From the NCBI RefSeq assembly GCF_965249985.1, contig NZ_OZ252280.1: a stretch of 64,000 nt of DNA, one strand, 5' to 3'. Of this stretch, positions 34,279-43,110 are shown piece by piece (position 1 is the first letter of the stretch; each line of letters begins with the position of its first letter). The notes beneath the pieces are model-generated. The model searched no databases. It saw only the letters and a list, made by a program, of their open reading frames with translations, and had not been told where the DNA came from. Origin of the DNA: Algiphilus sp022763315 (lineage in GTDB: Bacteria; Pseudomonadota; Gammaproteobacteria; Nevskiales; Nevskiaceae). The position numbers and the translations under genes are program-made.

Positions 34279-35853
34279 ATGTCCGAAGTATCCGATGCCA
34301 CGGTGATCGCGGAGGCGGAGGCAGGCTTGGTTCAGAGGCGCCTCCAGGTGCTAGCAGCCCTGTTTGCGCTCGTGAGCGCGAGTTCTGGGCTGCTCGTGCT
34401 CAACGGCTATGGACCAGAGGCGCAACTTGCGGCTTCTCTCATGTTCGTGATGGCCGCGCTGCTATCCGCTGTGCTCGTGGTGGCGCTGCGACCGCTCTCC
34501 CCTCGGCAGCGCGGTCGACTAAGCGATACCCTCGCGCTCGGAATCGTGGTGTGGTACGCCATACCGCTTGTATTCAGCGCGTGGGGCGCCCCGATCAGAG
34601 AAACGGAGCTGAGCGTCTTTCGGCCCATCTACGGATTTACGCCCTTCGTCTACTTCGGATTGATATTGCTGCGCGCCCATGGCGGGCTTCGACGCTGCCT
34701 GTTGGTTTTCGCCGCGCAGTTGGTGGTGGTGGTGTCAGGCCTGGGCTGGCACACCGGCTTTGACCTGCAGCGCGAGGGTATGTTGGCGCTTCTGACCTGG
34801 CTGACACTGGGGAACGCCGCCTTCCTGTTGCTGCTCCGCATGGTGTCGGACTACAGCCGCTGGAGCACGCGTTACGGCTTTGACTCGGCGGCCGCAGAGC
34901 TACTGCATACCAATGCCCAGACCTTGCAACTCATCCTATATAGCATTCAGGCGGGTGCATGGGGATGGCGCTACGAGAACGGCGAGGTGACGCGATGGAC
35001 CGCGCCCCGCTTTCGTGAATTGTTGGGCTATTCCGCAAATCAGGATTTTGATAGCGAGTTCATTGATCTCGTTCATCCGGAGGATCGCGAGGCCTACGGC
35101 GCCAAGATCGCGCAGGATCTCCAGGAGGGAGACCGCTTTGATGCAACGGGGCGCCTGAAAACGGCCGACGGCAGCTACCGGTGGTTCAATGTGCGTGGCC
35201 ACGCCGAGCGTGCGCCCGATGGAGCGGTGTACAGCGTGGTCGGTGCGATCGAGGATGTCGATGATCGTGTGCGTGCGCAACAAGCGCTGGCCGATAGCCA
35301 TGCTCGGCTCGAGCACCTGGCCTATCACGATCCTCTGACGGGACTGCGCAACCGGCGCTTCTTTATGCAGCATTTTGAGCATGAACTGCGCCGTGCCCAA
35401 CGCGAGAAACAGCCGCTGTCGCTGCTCATTGCCGATATCGACCACTTCAAATCCTATAACGATCATTACGGGCACTCTGCGGGGGACGAAGTGCTGCGAA
35501 GTGCCGCGCAGATGCTGGCGGCGGGCATTCATCGCGACGTTGATGTGGCGGCTCGACTCGGTGGTGAGGAATTCGGATTGCTGCTGCAGAACACCAATGC
35601 ACAAGGCGCACTCTACGTCGCGCGTCGCATCTGCGAACAGCTTCGGGCTCGAGCCATCCCGCATGCGCGTGCCCCCCTGGGTTGCCTGACGGTCAGCATT
35701 GGAGTGACCACCTTCGATGGTGGCAAGGATGCTTGGACCAGCACGGGCCTGATGATTGAGGAGGCTGATGCTGCTCTTTACATGCTCAAATCCGGCCCGC
35801 GCAACGATGCCCGACACTACCTCGAGTGGATCAACGCGGCGCGTCCTGAATAG
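34279..35853 (+). CDS. Membrane diguanylate cyclase with PAS domain
   Basis: A 524-residue protein that would make cyclic-di-GMP. It has five to six membrane helices in residues 24-190, a PAS domain at about 215-330 (VHPEDR, DGSYRWFNVRGH, the classic PAC end) and a GGDEF domain at about 345-510. The active-site motif is GGEEF (428-432), an accepted catalytic form, and the inhibitory-site RxxD (Arg 419-Asp 422) sits the correct five residues upstream, so feedback inhibition is expected. The ATG at 34279 follows AAGGAAG; an upstream TTG at 34255 is less likely. The gene end overlaps the convergent gene by 23 bases. Confidence 0.92.
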   Translation: MSEVSDATVIAEAEAGLVQRRLQVLAALFALVSASSGLLVLNGYGPEAQLAASLMFVMAALLSAVLVVALRPLSPRQRGRLSDTLALGIVVWYAIPLVFSAWGAPIRETELSVFRPIYGFTPFVYFGLILLRAHGGLRRCLLVFAAQLVVVVSGLGWHTGFDLQREGMLALLTWLTLGNAAFLLLLRMVSDYSRWSTRYGFDSAAAELLHTNAQTLQLILYSIQAGAWGWRYENGEVTRWTAPRFRELLGYSANQDFDSEFIDLVHPEDREAYGAKIAQDLQEGDRFDATGRLKTADGSYRWFNVRGHAERAPDGAVYSVVGAIEDVDDRVRAQQALADSHARLEHLAYHDPLTGLRNRRFFMQHFEHELRRAQREKQPLSLLIADIDHFKSYNDHYGHSAGDEVLRSAAQMLAAGIHRDVDVAARLGGEEFGLLLQNTNAQGALYVARRICEQLRARAIPHARAPLGCLTVSIGVTTFDGGKDAWTSTGLMIEEADAALYMLKSGPRNDARHYLEWINAARPE

Positions 35854-36376
35854 CTTGCGCTTCTTGCCACTGTGTCTGCAGCGGTCCGATCCGCTCGCAC
35901 AGCGCGGCGGATAGCGGGAGCGAGGCCAGATGGTCGCGGGCATCCTCGGCATCCTCTTCAAACCAGGCGCGCGCGCTACCCAGACGAAAGCTGTAGCCCC
36001 AGCGATCCATATCGGTGAACAGGCGACGACGGGAGTAGCCTGGAACGGCGTCCGCCAGCAGGCATTGCAGATAGCAGACAGCGGATTCCTCCAGATCCGA
36101 GCCGCCGCAATCGGTATGCAGTGTCGCCCGCCGTTCCGGCGACATGCACAGCACGTGACAGGCGGTATGCAGGACGGAGTGCACCGGGGTGTCGCCGCGG
36201 GCGTAGATGCAGTTGGCGATGACTCCAGCTTCCGGCGCGCCCCAATAGCTGGCCGGGATGGGCGCGTCTGCTTCAAGAAGCTGCAGCCGAATATCCAGGT
36301 GTTGCAGCAGGACGACCAGATCCGCTGCAGACAGGTCGTCAAGACGGGTCACTTGGTGCATTTTCACGATGGTCAC
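35831..36376 (-). CDS. Conserved protein with a HxxxHxxxH motif, unidentified
   Basis: A 181-residue soluble protein that I cannot name. It holds a clustered His motif at residues 66, 70 and 74 (HSVLHTACH), followed by SPERR and, about 22 residues later, acidic DLEES, plus six cysteines at 56, 73, 77, 90, 101 and 105. The order HxxxH, then basic residues, then an acidic helix resembles EpmC (YfcM), where HEISH binds metal, so a metal enzyme of related fold is possible (inference). The start is a GTG at 36376; an in-frame ATG at 36361 is an alternative. It converges on the diguanylate cyclase gene with overlap. Confidence 0.7.
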   Translation of the reverse strand: MTIVKMHQVTRLDDLSAADLVVLLQHLDIRLQLLEADAPIPASYWGAPEAGVIANCIYARGDTPVHSVLHTACHVLCMSPERRATLHTDCGGSDLEESAVCYLQCLLADAVPGYSRRRLFTDMDRWGYSFRLGSARAWFEEDAEDARDHLASLPLSAALCERIGPLQTQWQEAQAIQDAPR

Positions 36377-36448
36377 GACGGGACAGGGGCGTCATATTGC
36401 CGGATGCCCAAGGGGGCAATGCACACATAACAATAGAGAGGAGAACCC

Positions 36449-39400
36449 ATGAACCCCCGATTCGTACGCGGCTTGTTCGCGATGGCCGTCCTGACATTGC
36501 TGGCCGGCTGTGGAACCAGTGAAGCGCCCAGCGTCACCGATTCCGAAACGGGCGCCGGCGGCAGTGGACCGGAGGGGCCACGCGAGACACCCGGCACCAG
36601 CATCTTCCTCAACGCGGTGCCGCCCGGCAGCAACGGCAACTCCGCAGGTGGTGTGGGCGCGCCGGTAGGGCCGGTCGTGAGCTACCCAGCCAATTTCAAC
36701 GACCAGCTGTCACTCTACGGCAACCTGGCCTATGCCAGGGAGAACCTGAAGGCGGCTCCCTGCGAACCGCCCTCTGACATCAGTGCCCACGAAACCCGTT
36801 CGGACAAGGCGTGCAATTACTACAAACCGGCGGGACTCGAACCCGATACGGTGACCGAGAGCCGGACGCTGACCACGCCCTTCGGCGGCACCGTGACCAT
36901 CGCGCGTGATGGCTGGGGCGTGCCTTTCATTGATGGCGATACACGACGCGACGCCATGTACGGCTTTGGCTTCGCCTCCGCCGAGGACCGGCTGTGGCTG
37001 CACGATGCGCTGCGCGCCATTGGTCGAGGGCGCTTCAGTGAATTTCTTGGCGCTGCCCCGGATACGCTTGGTTTCGATGCCGATCTGGCGGCCTTTGCCG
37101 GCTACAGCGAGGAAGAGCTGGAGGCGATGGTGGAATCTGCCCGCTCCAAGTACGGCACGCTGGGCGATCTCGTGATCCAGGACGTCGATGCCATGGTGGA
37201 TGGCATCAATGCCTACCTCGACACGCTCAATAGCACGGCAATCAGCGAGATTCCGCCCGAATACGCCACGCTGGCGCTGCAGGTGGTCGACCTGCCGAGC
37301 CTTCCGCCGGTGTTCCCGCCGCGCGACTGGACACGCACCGACATCGTCGCCTCGGCCACGCTGATTCAGTCCATCTTCGCCATCGGCGGCGGTGGCGAGC
37401 ACCAGAATCTGCGCCTGCTGCAGGCGCTCGATGCCGGCTTTGGCCCGGACAGTCCGGCGGTGCCGGAGGCGGCCTGTGCGCTTTGGCGCGACCTGCGTCA
37501 CGCCAACGATCCGGATACGCACTACTCGATCAATGCCGCCACCTTTGAGACGCAGTCGCCGGCTTCGGTCAGCGAGGCCTGTCCGCAGCCGCTGCCGCAA
37601 GGGGCCGCGATCTTCGATCCTGGCAGCTTCGAGACCCGCCCGACCTTCCTGGTCGGCAATGCCAGTGTCGGCGAGACCTTGGGTGCCATCACCGGCAATG
37701 TGCTCGGCGGCCTGTTGGGCGATGCCGTGAGCTCGCTGCCATTGTTGCCCAATCTGCCCACCGTCAGCCCCTTGCTGGACTGCCTGATCGACAACAGCAC
37801 AGCACTGGAGGCCTGCCTGCTGTCGCTCAGTCCGACGGCGCGGCTCCAGAAGGCCGCGGAGACACTGGTTGGGGCCACCGTGCCACCGCTGCGCGCCGGC
37901 GGCCCGAGCCAGCGCCTGCGGGTGGCGGCCAATCCCGGCGAGGGCGCGCGTCAGCATCTGGCTGCGGCCGGGCTGCCCCTGCCGCGCACCATGTCGAATG
38001 GTGTTGTGGTGCCGGCGTCGGAAACCATCGACGGCGGCCCCATCGCCGTGTTCGGACCGCAAGCCAGCTATTTCGCACCGCAGTTGCTGTGGGAAGTGGC
38101 CATCCGTTCCGGCGGCGACAACCCCGGGCCGCTTGATTTCAACGGACGCGGCGTGGTCTTTGGCGATCTTCCCTACATCAACATCGGGCGCGGCGATGAC
38201 TATGCCTGGAGCGCGACCTCCGGCAACTCCGATCTGGTGGATGTCCGTGTCTCGCGGTTGTGCAATCGCGATGGCAGCCCGGCTTCGCGCGAGACCAATG
38301 CCGACGGCGCCCTGCTGGCCGATGGCTACATGGTCGACGCTGGCGATGGGCAGGGCATGCAGTGCCGGGCCCTCTACCGGCGGCAGGACGAGTGGACGGC
38401 ACTGCCCACCGTGGCGTCAGTGGCGCTGGGGGGAGCGCCGCAGCCGCAGCGGGTCAAGCGCTCGATCATCCGGACGCACTACGGGCCGGTGTTCGCCACC
38501 GCCACGCTGCGCGGTGAACCGGTGGCTGTTTCGTTGCAGCGTTCGACCTTCTTTGGTGAACTGGAGACGGCGCCGCCCTTCGCGTTGGCCACGACCAACA
38601 TCGTGAAGGACTTCGATAGTTTCCGGAAGCTCTTCAACAGCGTCACCGGCTCCTTCAACTGGATGTACGTGGACGCTGAGGATGCCGCCGTCTTCCACAG
38701 CGGCTTGTATCCGAAACGCCACCCCGAGCAGCACCCCGAGCTGCCGGCGTGGGGCGATGGCCGCTTCGAGTGGGAGGGGCAGATCAACAGCGCCAGCGTG
38801 CCCTTCAACGGCGGATTCTTCGACACCTATGGCGGAGACGCCGAGAACGGCGCCGTCAGCTTTCCGAATCCAGCCACCCCGGTCGCACAGAATGATCCGC
38901 TGCGCGATGGCTTCTTCGAATTCGACGGCTATCTCAGCATGGAGGCGCATCCGCAGGTCAAGAATCAGCCCTATATCGCGCAGTGGAACAATGCGCCGGC
39001 CAAGGGTTGGTGGGCATCGGACGCCAACGGCAGTTACGGACCCACCCACCGCGTTGACATGCTGGTCGCGCGTCTTGATGCCTTCCGCGCCGCCGGCCGC
39101 AAGCACGATATCGGCACCATGACCGAAATCCTGGCGGATGCCGCTTTCGCGGACCTGCGTGGGCAAACCGTGCTGCCGCTGTTGCTCGAGTTGATGGAGA
39201 CCGGCGCACTCAGCGATACACAGCAGCAGGTGGTCGGTCTGATGCGGGATTGGCAGGCCGACGGCTCGCGCCGCTGGATCGACGGCGGCGAGGGCCTGGG
39301 TGCCTACCGTCGCGATCGCGACAACGACGGCGTATACGACCATCGCGCCGCGGTCGTGTTGATGGATGCCTGGTACGAGCGTCTCATCGCCACCATGCTG

Positions 39401-39838
39401 CCGCAGTTCGAGGGGCTCCCCACCGTGCTGCAAGGGCGCTACGACGCGCCACGGGCGCAAGGGTCCGCCTTCCAGAGTGGTTGGTACGAGCACATGAAGC
39501 GCCTGCTGCAGACGGCGCTGAATCAGCCGGGCCACACGCCCTATCGTGCCCTGCAGTGTGCCGGCAGCGGCGATGCCTCGGCGTGTCGCAACGCCGTGCT
39601 GACGGCGCTGGACCAGGCGCTGGCCGATCTGGGCGGTATCGCGAATCAGGCGAATTGGGATGGCTCGCAGCTCAACAGCTATGCCAAGGGCTCGGGCTGC
39701 GGCATCGTCGAGGACTGCGACGCCGTCGAGCATGTGCCGCTCACCTTCCTGCCGGTCGACGCCATCCACTGGACCAACCGGCCCACTTTCCAGCAAGTCG
39801 TACAAGTCAAGGCTGCCGCGGACGAGGCGCCGCAGTAG
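36449..39838 (+). CDS. Very large penicillin acylase family lipoprotein
   Basis: A 1129-residue Ntn-hydrolase of the penicillin acylase family, likely cleaving an amide or acyl-homoserine-lactone-type bond outside the cytoplasm. A lipoprotein leader ends LAGC (Cys 21), then a Gly/Pro/Ser-rich linker reaches about residue 80. The family starts near 140 (GGTVTIARDGWGVPFIDG). The self-cleavage nucleophile is Ser 516 in TMSNGVVV, followed by the conserved GPQASYFAPQLLWEVAI. The segment before it is about 375 residues, much longer than the usual alpha chain plus spacer, with an insertion near 400-510. The ATG follows AGAGGAGAA. A strong terminator follows. Confidence 0.88.
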   Translation: MNPRFVRGLFAMAVLTLLAGCGTSEAPSVTDSETGAGGSGPEGPRETPGTSIFLNAVPPGSNGNSAGGVGAPVGPVVSYPANFNDQLSLYGNLAYARENLKAAPCEPPSDISAHETRSDKACNYYKPAGLEPDTVTESRTLTTPFGGTVTIARDGWGVPFIDGDTRRDAMYGFGFASAEDRLWLHDALRAIGRGRFSEFLGAAPDTLGFDADLAAFAGYSEEELEAMVESARSKYGTLGDLVIQDVDAMVDGINAYLDTLNSTAISEIPPEYATLALQVVDLPSLPPVFPPRDWTRTDIVASATLIQSIFAIGGGGEHQNLRLLQALDAGFGPDSPAVPEAACALWRDLRHANDPDTHYSINAATFETQSPASVSEACPQPLPQGAAIFDPGSFETRPTFLVGNASVGETLGAITGNVLGGLLGDAVSSLPLLPNLPTVSPLLDCLIDNSTALEACLLSLSPTARLQKAAETLVGATVPPLRAGGPSQRLRVAANPGEGARQHLAAAGLPLPRTMSNGVVVPASETIDGGPIAVFGPQASYFAPQLLWEVAIRSGGDNPGPLDFNGRGVVFGDLPYINIGRGDDYAWSATSGNSDLVDVRVSRLCNRDGSPASRETNADGALLADGYMVDAGDGQGMQCRALYRRQDEWTALPTVASVALGGAPQPQRVKRSIIRTHYGPVFATATLRGEPVAVSLQRSTFFGELETAPPFALATTNIVKDFDSFRKLFNSVTGSFNWMYVDAEDAAVFHSGLYPKRHPEQHPELPAWGDGRFEWEGQINSASVPFNGGFFDTYGGDAENGAVSFPNPATPVAQNDPLRDGFFEFDGYLSMEAHPQVKNQPYIAQWNNAPAKGWWASDANGSYGPTHRVDMLVARLDAFRAAGRKHDIGTMTEILADAAFADLRGQTVLPLLLELMETGALSDTQQQVVGLMRDWQADGSRRWIDGGEGLGAYRRDRDNDGVYDHRAAVVLMDAWYERLIATMLPQFEGLPTVLQGRYDAPRAQGSAFQSGWYEHMKRLLQTALNQPGHTPYRALQCAGSGDASACRNAVLTALDQALADLGGIANQANWDGSQLNSYAKGSGCGIVEDCDAVEHVPLTFLPVDAIHWTNRPTFQQVVQVKAAADEAPQ

Positions 39839-39860
39839 CACACCCGCGTTGGGGGTCTTG

Positions 39861-39891
39861 CCGGCGGCTCTCCGGGCCGCCGGTTTTTTTT
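39861..39891 (+). terminator. Intrinsic terminator after the penicillin acylase gene
   Basis: An 8-base-pair GC stem (CCGGCGGC at 39861-39868 with GCCGCCGG at 39876-39883), a 7-base loop and a run of eight T (39884-39891), starting 22 bases after the acylase stop. This is a textbook rho-independent terminator on the plus strand. Confidence 0.92.
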
Positions 39892-40118
39892 GTCTGCACC
39901 CCCCTTTGCATTGGGCCACTCACACTCAGCCCGTGGGGGCCAAATCCTGGTAGGCCCGCCAGCGAAGCGCAGCGATGGCCTTCGGCGGCGCCCCAAAATC
40001 TCGAGCGAATCGTCGAAGTGCGTAGCGCTCCGCGCTTGCGGCGTGGCTGCCCCCCGTGACCGTGTCCCGACATGGGAACTGCGATACTGCGTGGCTTGCA
40101 TCGGCTCCGGGTCCCTGT

Positions 40119-40562
40119 ATGACAGACAATCCCTATCAGGCAATTGCCAAGCGGTTTCTCGAAGCCATTCCGCATAACCAGGCACTGGGTATCGAACTGA
40201 TCGGCCTGGAGCGCGGCCGGGCGCGCTGCCGGCTCGCCGGCAAGCAAGAGTTGCAAGGCGACCCGGAGCGCGGCCTGTACTTTCCTAGTGTGCTGTTGAC
40301 CTTGGCGGATGCCGCCAGTGGGGTGGCCTTTGTATCGGCGCTGGGTGAGATGGTGTCGGTAGCGACGCTGGACCTGCGTATCGACTATCTGCGTCCCGTC
40401 GCAGTGGCGGACGCACTGGTGGTGGATGCGCACTGCTACCGCTATTCCGGCGATGTGGGCTTCGTGCAGTGCGACGTCATGGCCGAGGGCGGCGACGTTC
40501 CGGCGGCGCGGGTGACTTCCAGCTTCATGCGCCGCGCCGCCCATCGCGGAGAAACGGCATGA
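40119..40562 (+). CDS. PaaI-like hotdog-fold thioesterase
   Basis: A 147-residue single hotdog domain of the PaaI/YbgC-like thioesterase group, which hydrolyses acyl-CoA thioesters. The LADAASGVAFVSALG helix and VSVATLDLRIDYLRPV strand are typical. The motif that normally carries the catalytic Asp/Glu in the first helix (GYFPSVLLTLADAA here) keeps an acidic residue. The start is an ATG with a weak ribosome site. Its stop overlaps the next ATG by 4 bases, so two thioesterase-like proteins are made together. Confidence 0.82.
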   Translation: MTDNPYQAIAKRFLEAIPHNQALGIELIGLERGRARCRLAGKQELQGDPERGLYFPSVLLTLADAASGVAFVSALGEMVSVATLDLRIDYLRPVAVADALVVDAHCYRYSGDVGFVQCDVMAEGGDVPAARVTSSFMRRAAHRGETA

Positions 40563-41005
40563 GCGCCTCACCCGATACCCTGGCAGGCCTGCGTGAACGG
40601 GGCGACTATCAGGGTGTCATCGACCGCATTCCCTATACCGCCCATCTTGGTATTGGTGTGGAAGTCGACCGGGCGGGTGCGCCGATCTTTGTCCTGCCCT
40701 TCCGTCAGGACCTGGTCGGCAATCCGCGACTTCCGGCCATCCACGGCGGTGCGGTGGCCGCTCTGATGGAAGCGGCCGCGCTGGTCGTCACGCTGGTCGA
40801 CGAAGCTCAGTCGCGCCTGCCCAAGCCCATCGATTTCTCGCTGGACTACCTGCGTTCAGCGCGGGCCGAACCGTTGTACGCCGCCTGTCAGGTGCTGCGC
40901 CAGGGCCGACGCGTGGTCGCGGTGCGCATCGACGCCTGGCAGGAAGACCGCGAGCGCCTGACCGCCAGTGGGCGGGCGCACTTGCTGCTGTCGTCCGCTA
41001 CCTAG
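40559..41005 (+). CDS. PaaI-like hotdog-fold thioesterase, second copy
   Basis: A 148-residue hotdog protein, related to but clearly different from the gene before it. The IHGGAVAALMEAAALVVT helix carries the canonical HGG motif that binds the thioester, and PKPIDFSLDYLRSARAEPLYA is the matching strand. The pair probably assembles as homo- or heterotetramers on acyl-CoA substrates (inference). Coupled start by ATGA. Its TAG shares the CTAG centre of a 6-base palindrome with the stop of the convergent gene. Confidence 0.82.
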   Translation: MSASPDTLAGLRERGDYQGVIDRIPYTAHLGIGVEVDRAGAPIFVLPFRQDLVGNPRLPAIHGGAVAALMEAAALVVTLVDEAQSRLPKPIDFSLDYLRSARAEPLYAACQVLRQGRRVVAVRIDAWQEDRERLTASGRAHLLLSSAT

Positions 41006-41961
41006 GCGCCGACCCCACGTACCTCCAGCGGATGCCAGTGCAGGCGCTGCAGCTGCGAGCCGTCTTCTGGTACGCGCGCCACCGCCATGCGCCAGCCACC
41101 GATCCGGCTGGCGTCAAGCAGGGGGCGCAGACGACGGGCGATGGTCTGCTCACTGTCGGCATGCGATGGGTTTGGAAAGGCAAGGATGTACAGCTGGCCA
41201 TGGCCCTGCAGATCGTCGCCAATCATGTCGCCTGTGCGGAGCGTCTTGCGTAGGCCGTCGGCCAGGTCGAGCACGGCTTGCTGCAGCGCACAGCGGTCGC
41301 GCGCAGCCTCGCCGTCTGTGAGGGCGTCAATGGCGAGGGTGTAGACCAATGCCGGCTCTTTGCGTCCGGTCAGATGATGCTCTGCGAGATGCTGCTGAAT
41401 ACGGCGGTCGATGGCGCGTGGTGTCGGCAGCAGGCTCCAGTCGGAGACATCCATCGCGGACTGCACTTGGGGGAGTTGCAGCAGGATATGCAGCCGCGTG
41501 GCGCGCATTTGGTACAGGCGGGTCATGGACAGCCCAAGTGGACTGAGTGGCAGCAAGGCGTAGCCGCCGTAGACCCAGTGGTTGGCCAGGCCGAGGCCGT
41601 GAATATTGAGCAATACCGGCAGCAGCGCTACGGTGCCGCCGGTGCCCAGTACAAGTGCCGCCGACGGGGAGAGAAAGGCGCCGCTCAAGGCCAGCAGGCA
41701 GGTTCCGATCCACATTGTGTGCATTGACGTGCCGGTCAGCACCAGACCCAACGCACAGAGCGAAGTCACGCAGAGCATTGGCCAGGCGAGGTGGGCATAG
41801 AGGGTACGGTGGAAGTGGCGCCGGTAGTCCGGGCGCGGGCGGTATCCACTGCGTGGCCGCGCAACGCGAAACCGTCTTGCACTAAGGCTGGTCACACTGC
41901 CGCCCGGCAGTCGGTTGCGGTGGCGCATGGAGCCTGGACAGCGCGCTGCGCTGTGAAACAT
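41002..41961 (-). CDS. Membrane protein with a degenerate GGDEF domain
   Basis: A 319-residue protein. Four hydrophobic helices span about residues 54-145. Residues 200-319 follow the outline of a GGDEF domain: strand ALVYTLAIDAL, a helix, then IGDDLQGHGQLYILAFPNPSHADSEQTIARRLRPLL, which lines up with the RyGGDEFvvllp region and the helix after it. The catalytic GG(D/E)EF is replaced (QGHGQL), so it is unlikely to make cyclic-di-GMP; it could be a regulator or effector. A basic N-terminal tail (to residue 50) is unusual. Its function is unknown. Confidence 0.6.
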   Translation of the reverse strand: MFHSAARCPGSMRHRNRLPGGSVTSLSARRFRVARPRSGYRPRPDYRRHFHRTLYAHLAWPMLCVTSLCALGLVLTGTSMHTMWIGTCLLALSGAFLSPSAALVLGTGGTVALLPVLLNIHGLGLANHWVYGGYALLPLSPLGLSMTRLYQMRATRLHILLQLPQVQSAMDVSDWSLLPTPRAIDRRIQQHLAEHHLTGRKEPALVYTLAIDALTDGEAARDRCALQQAVLDLADGLRKTLRTGDMIGDDLQGHGQLYILAFPNPSHADSEQTIARRLRPLLDASRIGGWRMAVARVPEDGSQLQRLHWHPLEVRGVGA

Positions 41962-42156
41962 CGCGGACAGGGAGACCGGATTGCGTCATACGGAACCGCC
42001 ATGCAGCCGGGGCTGCGTTAAGGCTCTGCGCACACCTTAGCGGCCTGCGGTTTCGCTGCAGCCGCGCCAACCGTCGACCGGTGCCAAAGAGCGAGGCAAG
42101 TGGTGTGGTGCGTACCCGGGAACCGTGCGGTACCTGCTTGCCGGTATCCTTTGAAC

Positions 42157-43110
42157 ATGGCCATACACGCATCCGAGGGCTCCGACCTGCGCATCGGCGT
42201 GGATCTGGGGGGAACAAAGATCGAAGTCGCCCTGCTGGATGGGCAAGGCGCCATTCGGGATCGGCGCCGCGAGCCCACTCCCGCCGGCGACTACGGCGCC
42301 ATCCTGCGGCAGGTGGCCACCATGGTGTCGGCCATCGAGGCGGCGCAAGGCCGCACCGGCCTGCCGGTGGGGGCGGGCACACCGGGGGCGGTGTCGCGGC
42401 TGACCGGACGCATGAAGAACTCCAATTCCCTGTGCCTGAATGGTCGGACGCTGCGCGAAGATCTGTCCGCAGCCCTCGGCCGCGATGTACGCATCGCCAA
42501 CGACGCCGACTGTTTTGCGCTGTCGGAAGCGATGGATGGGGCCGCTGCCGGCGCTGCCTGCGTATTCGGTGTCATCCTCGGCACCGGGGTCGGCGGTGGC
42601 GTGGTGGTGGGGCAGAAGCTGCTCGCCGGTCCCAACGGTATCGCCGGTGAATGGGGGCACAATCCGCTACCTTGGCCGCGGCCGGAGTGGGGCGAGGTGC
42701 CAGGCCCCAAGGGGTGGGATGGCCGCTATGGGTCCATCGAGACCTGGTGCTGCGGACCGGGCATGGTGCTTGACCACCAGCGTGCCGGTGGCGGGGAGGC
42801 GCGCGATGTACAGGCGATTTGCCAGCAGGCCGCGGCTGGTGATGCCGCGGCTCAGGCCACATTGGAGCGCTGGGAGGACCGTCTCGCGCGCAGCCTGGCC
42901 TCGATCATCAATGTGCTCGACCCGGATGTCATCGTGCTCGGCGGCGGGCTTTCGCACATCGCACGCGTCTATGAGCAGGTACCGTTGCGTTGGCGCGAGT
43001 GGGTGTTTTCCGATGCGGTGGAAACGCGGCTGGTGCGTGCCGAGCATGGTGATGCCTCCGGAGTGCGCGGTGCGGCCTGGCTATGGCCACTGGGGCGCAC
43101 ACCAGGATGA
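42157..43110 (+). CDS. ROK-family sugar kinase (fructokinase-like) without the zinc cysteines
   Basis: A 317-residue ROK kinase that would phosphorylate a hexose such as fructose. The ATP-binding LGGTKIEVALLD is at the N-terminus and GTGVGGGVVV and LGGGLSHI are later ATP motifs; GEWGHNPLP near 164-172 keeps the metal-site His 168. The following signature, normally C-x-C-G-x-x-G-C-x-E, reads GWDGRYGSIE at 186-195, so all three cysteines are replaced (Gly, Asp, Ser). The ATG at 42157 is preceded by weak signals. The stop overlaps the next ATG by 4 bases. Confidence 0.85.
   Translation: MAIHASEGSDLRIGVDLGGTKIEVALLDGQGAIRDRRREPTPAGDYGAILRQVATMVSAIEAAQGRTGLPVGAGTPGAVSRLTGRMKNSNSLCLNGRTLREDLSAALGRDVRIANDADCFALSEAMDGAAAGAACVFGVILGTGVGGGVVVGQKLLAGPNGIAGEWGHNPLPWPRPEWGEVPGPKGWDGRYGSIETWCCGPGMVLDHQRAGGGEARDVQAICQQAAAGDAAAQATLERWEDRLARSLASIINVLDPDVIVLGGGLSHIARVYEQVPLRWREWVFSDAVETRLVRAEHGDASGVRGAAWLWPLGRTPG

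Noticed and set aside
36396..36420. ATTGCC/GGCAAT repeat between the HxxxHxxxH gene and the acylase as an operator
   Set aside because: Six-base arms with a 13-base spacer occur often by chance.
35930..36430. Plus-strand frame opposite the HxxxHxxxH gene
   Set aside because: The minus-strand reading has cysteine/histidine clusters and an acidic-helix pattern expected of a real protein; the plus reading is irregular.
41001..41006. CCTAGG palindrome shared by the stops of the second thioesterase and the pseudo-GGDEF gene
   Set aside because: Only 6 bases; too short to argue for a terminator like those at 18107-18130 and 47162-47198.
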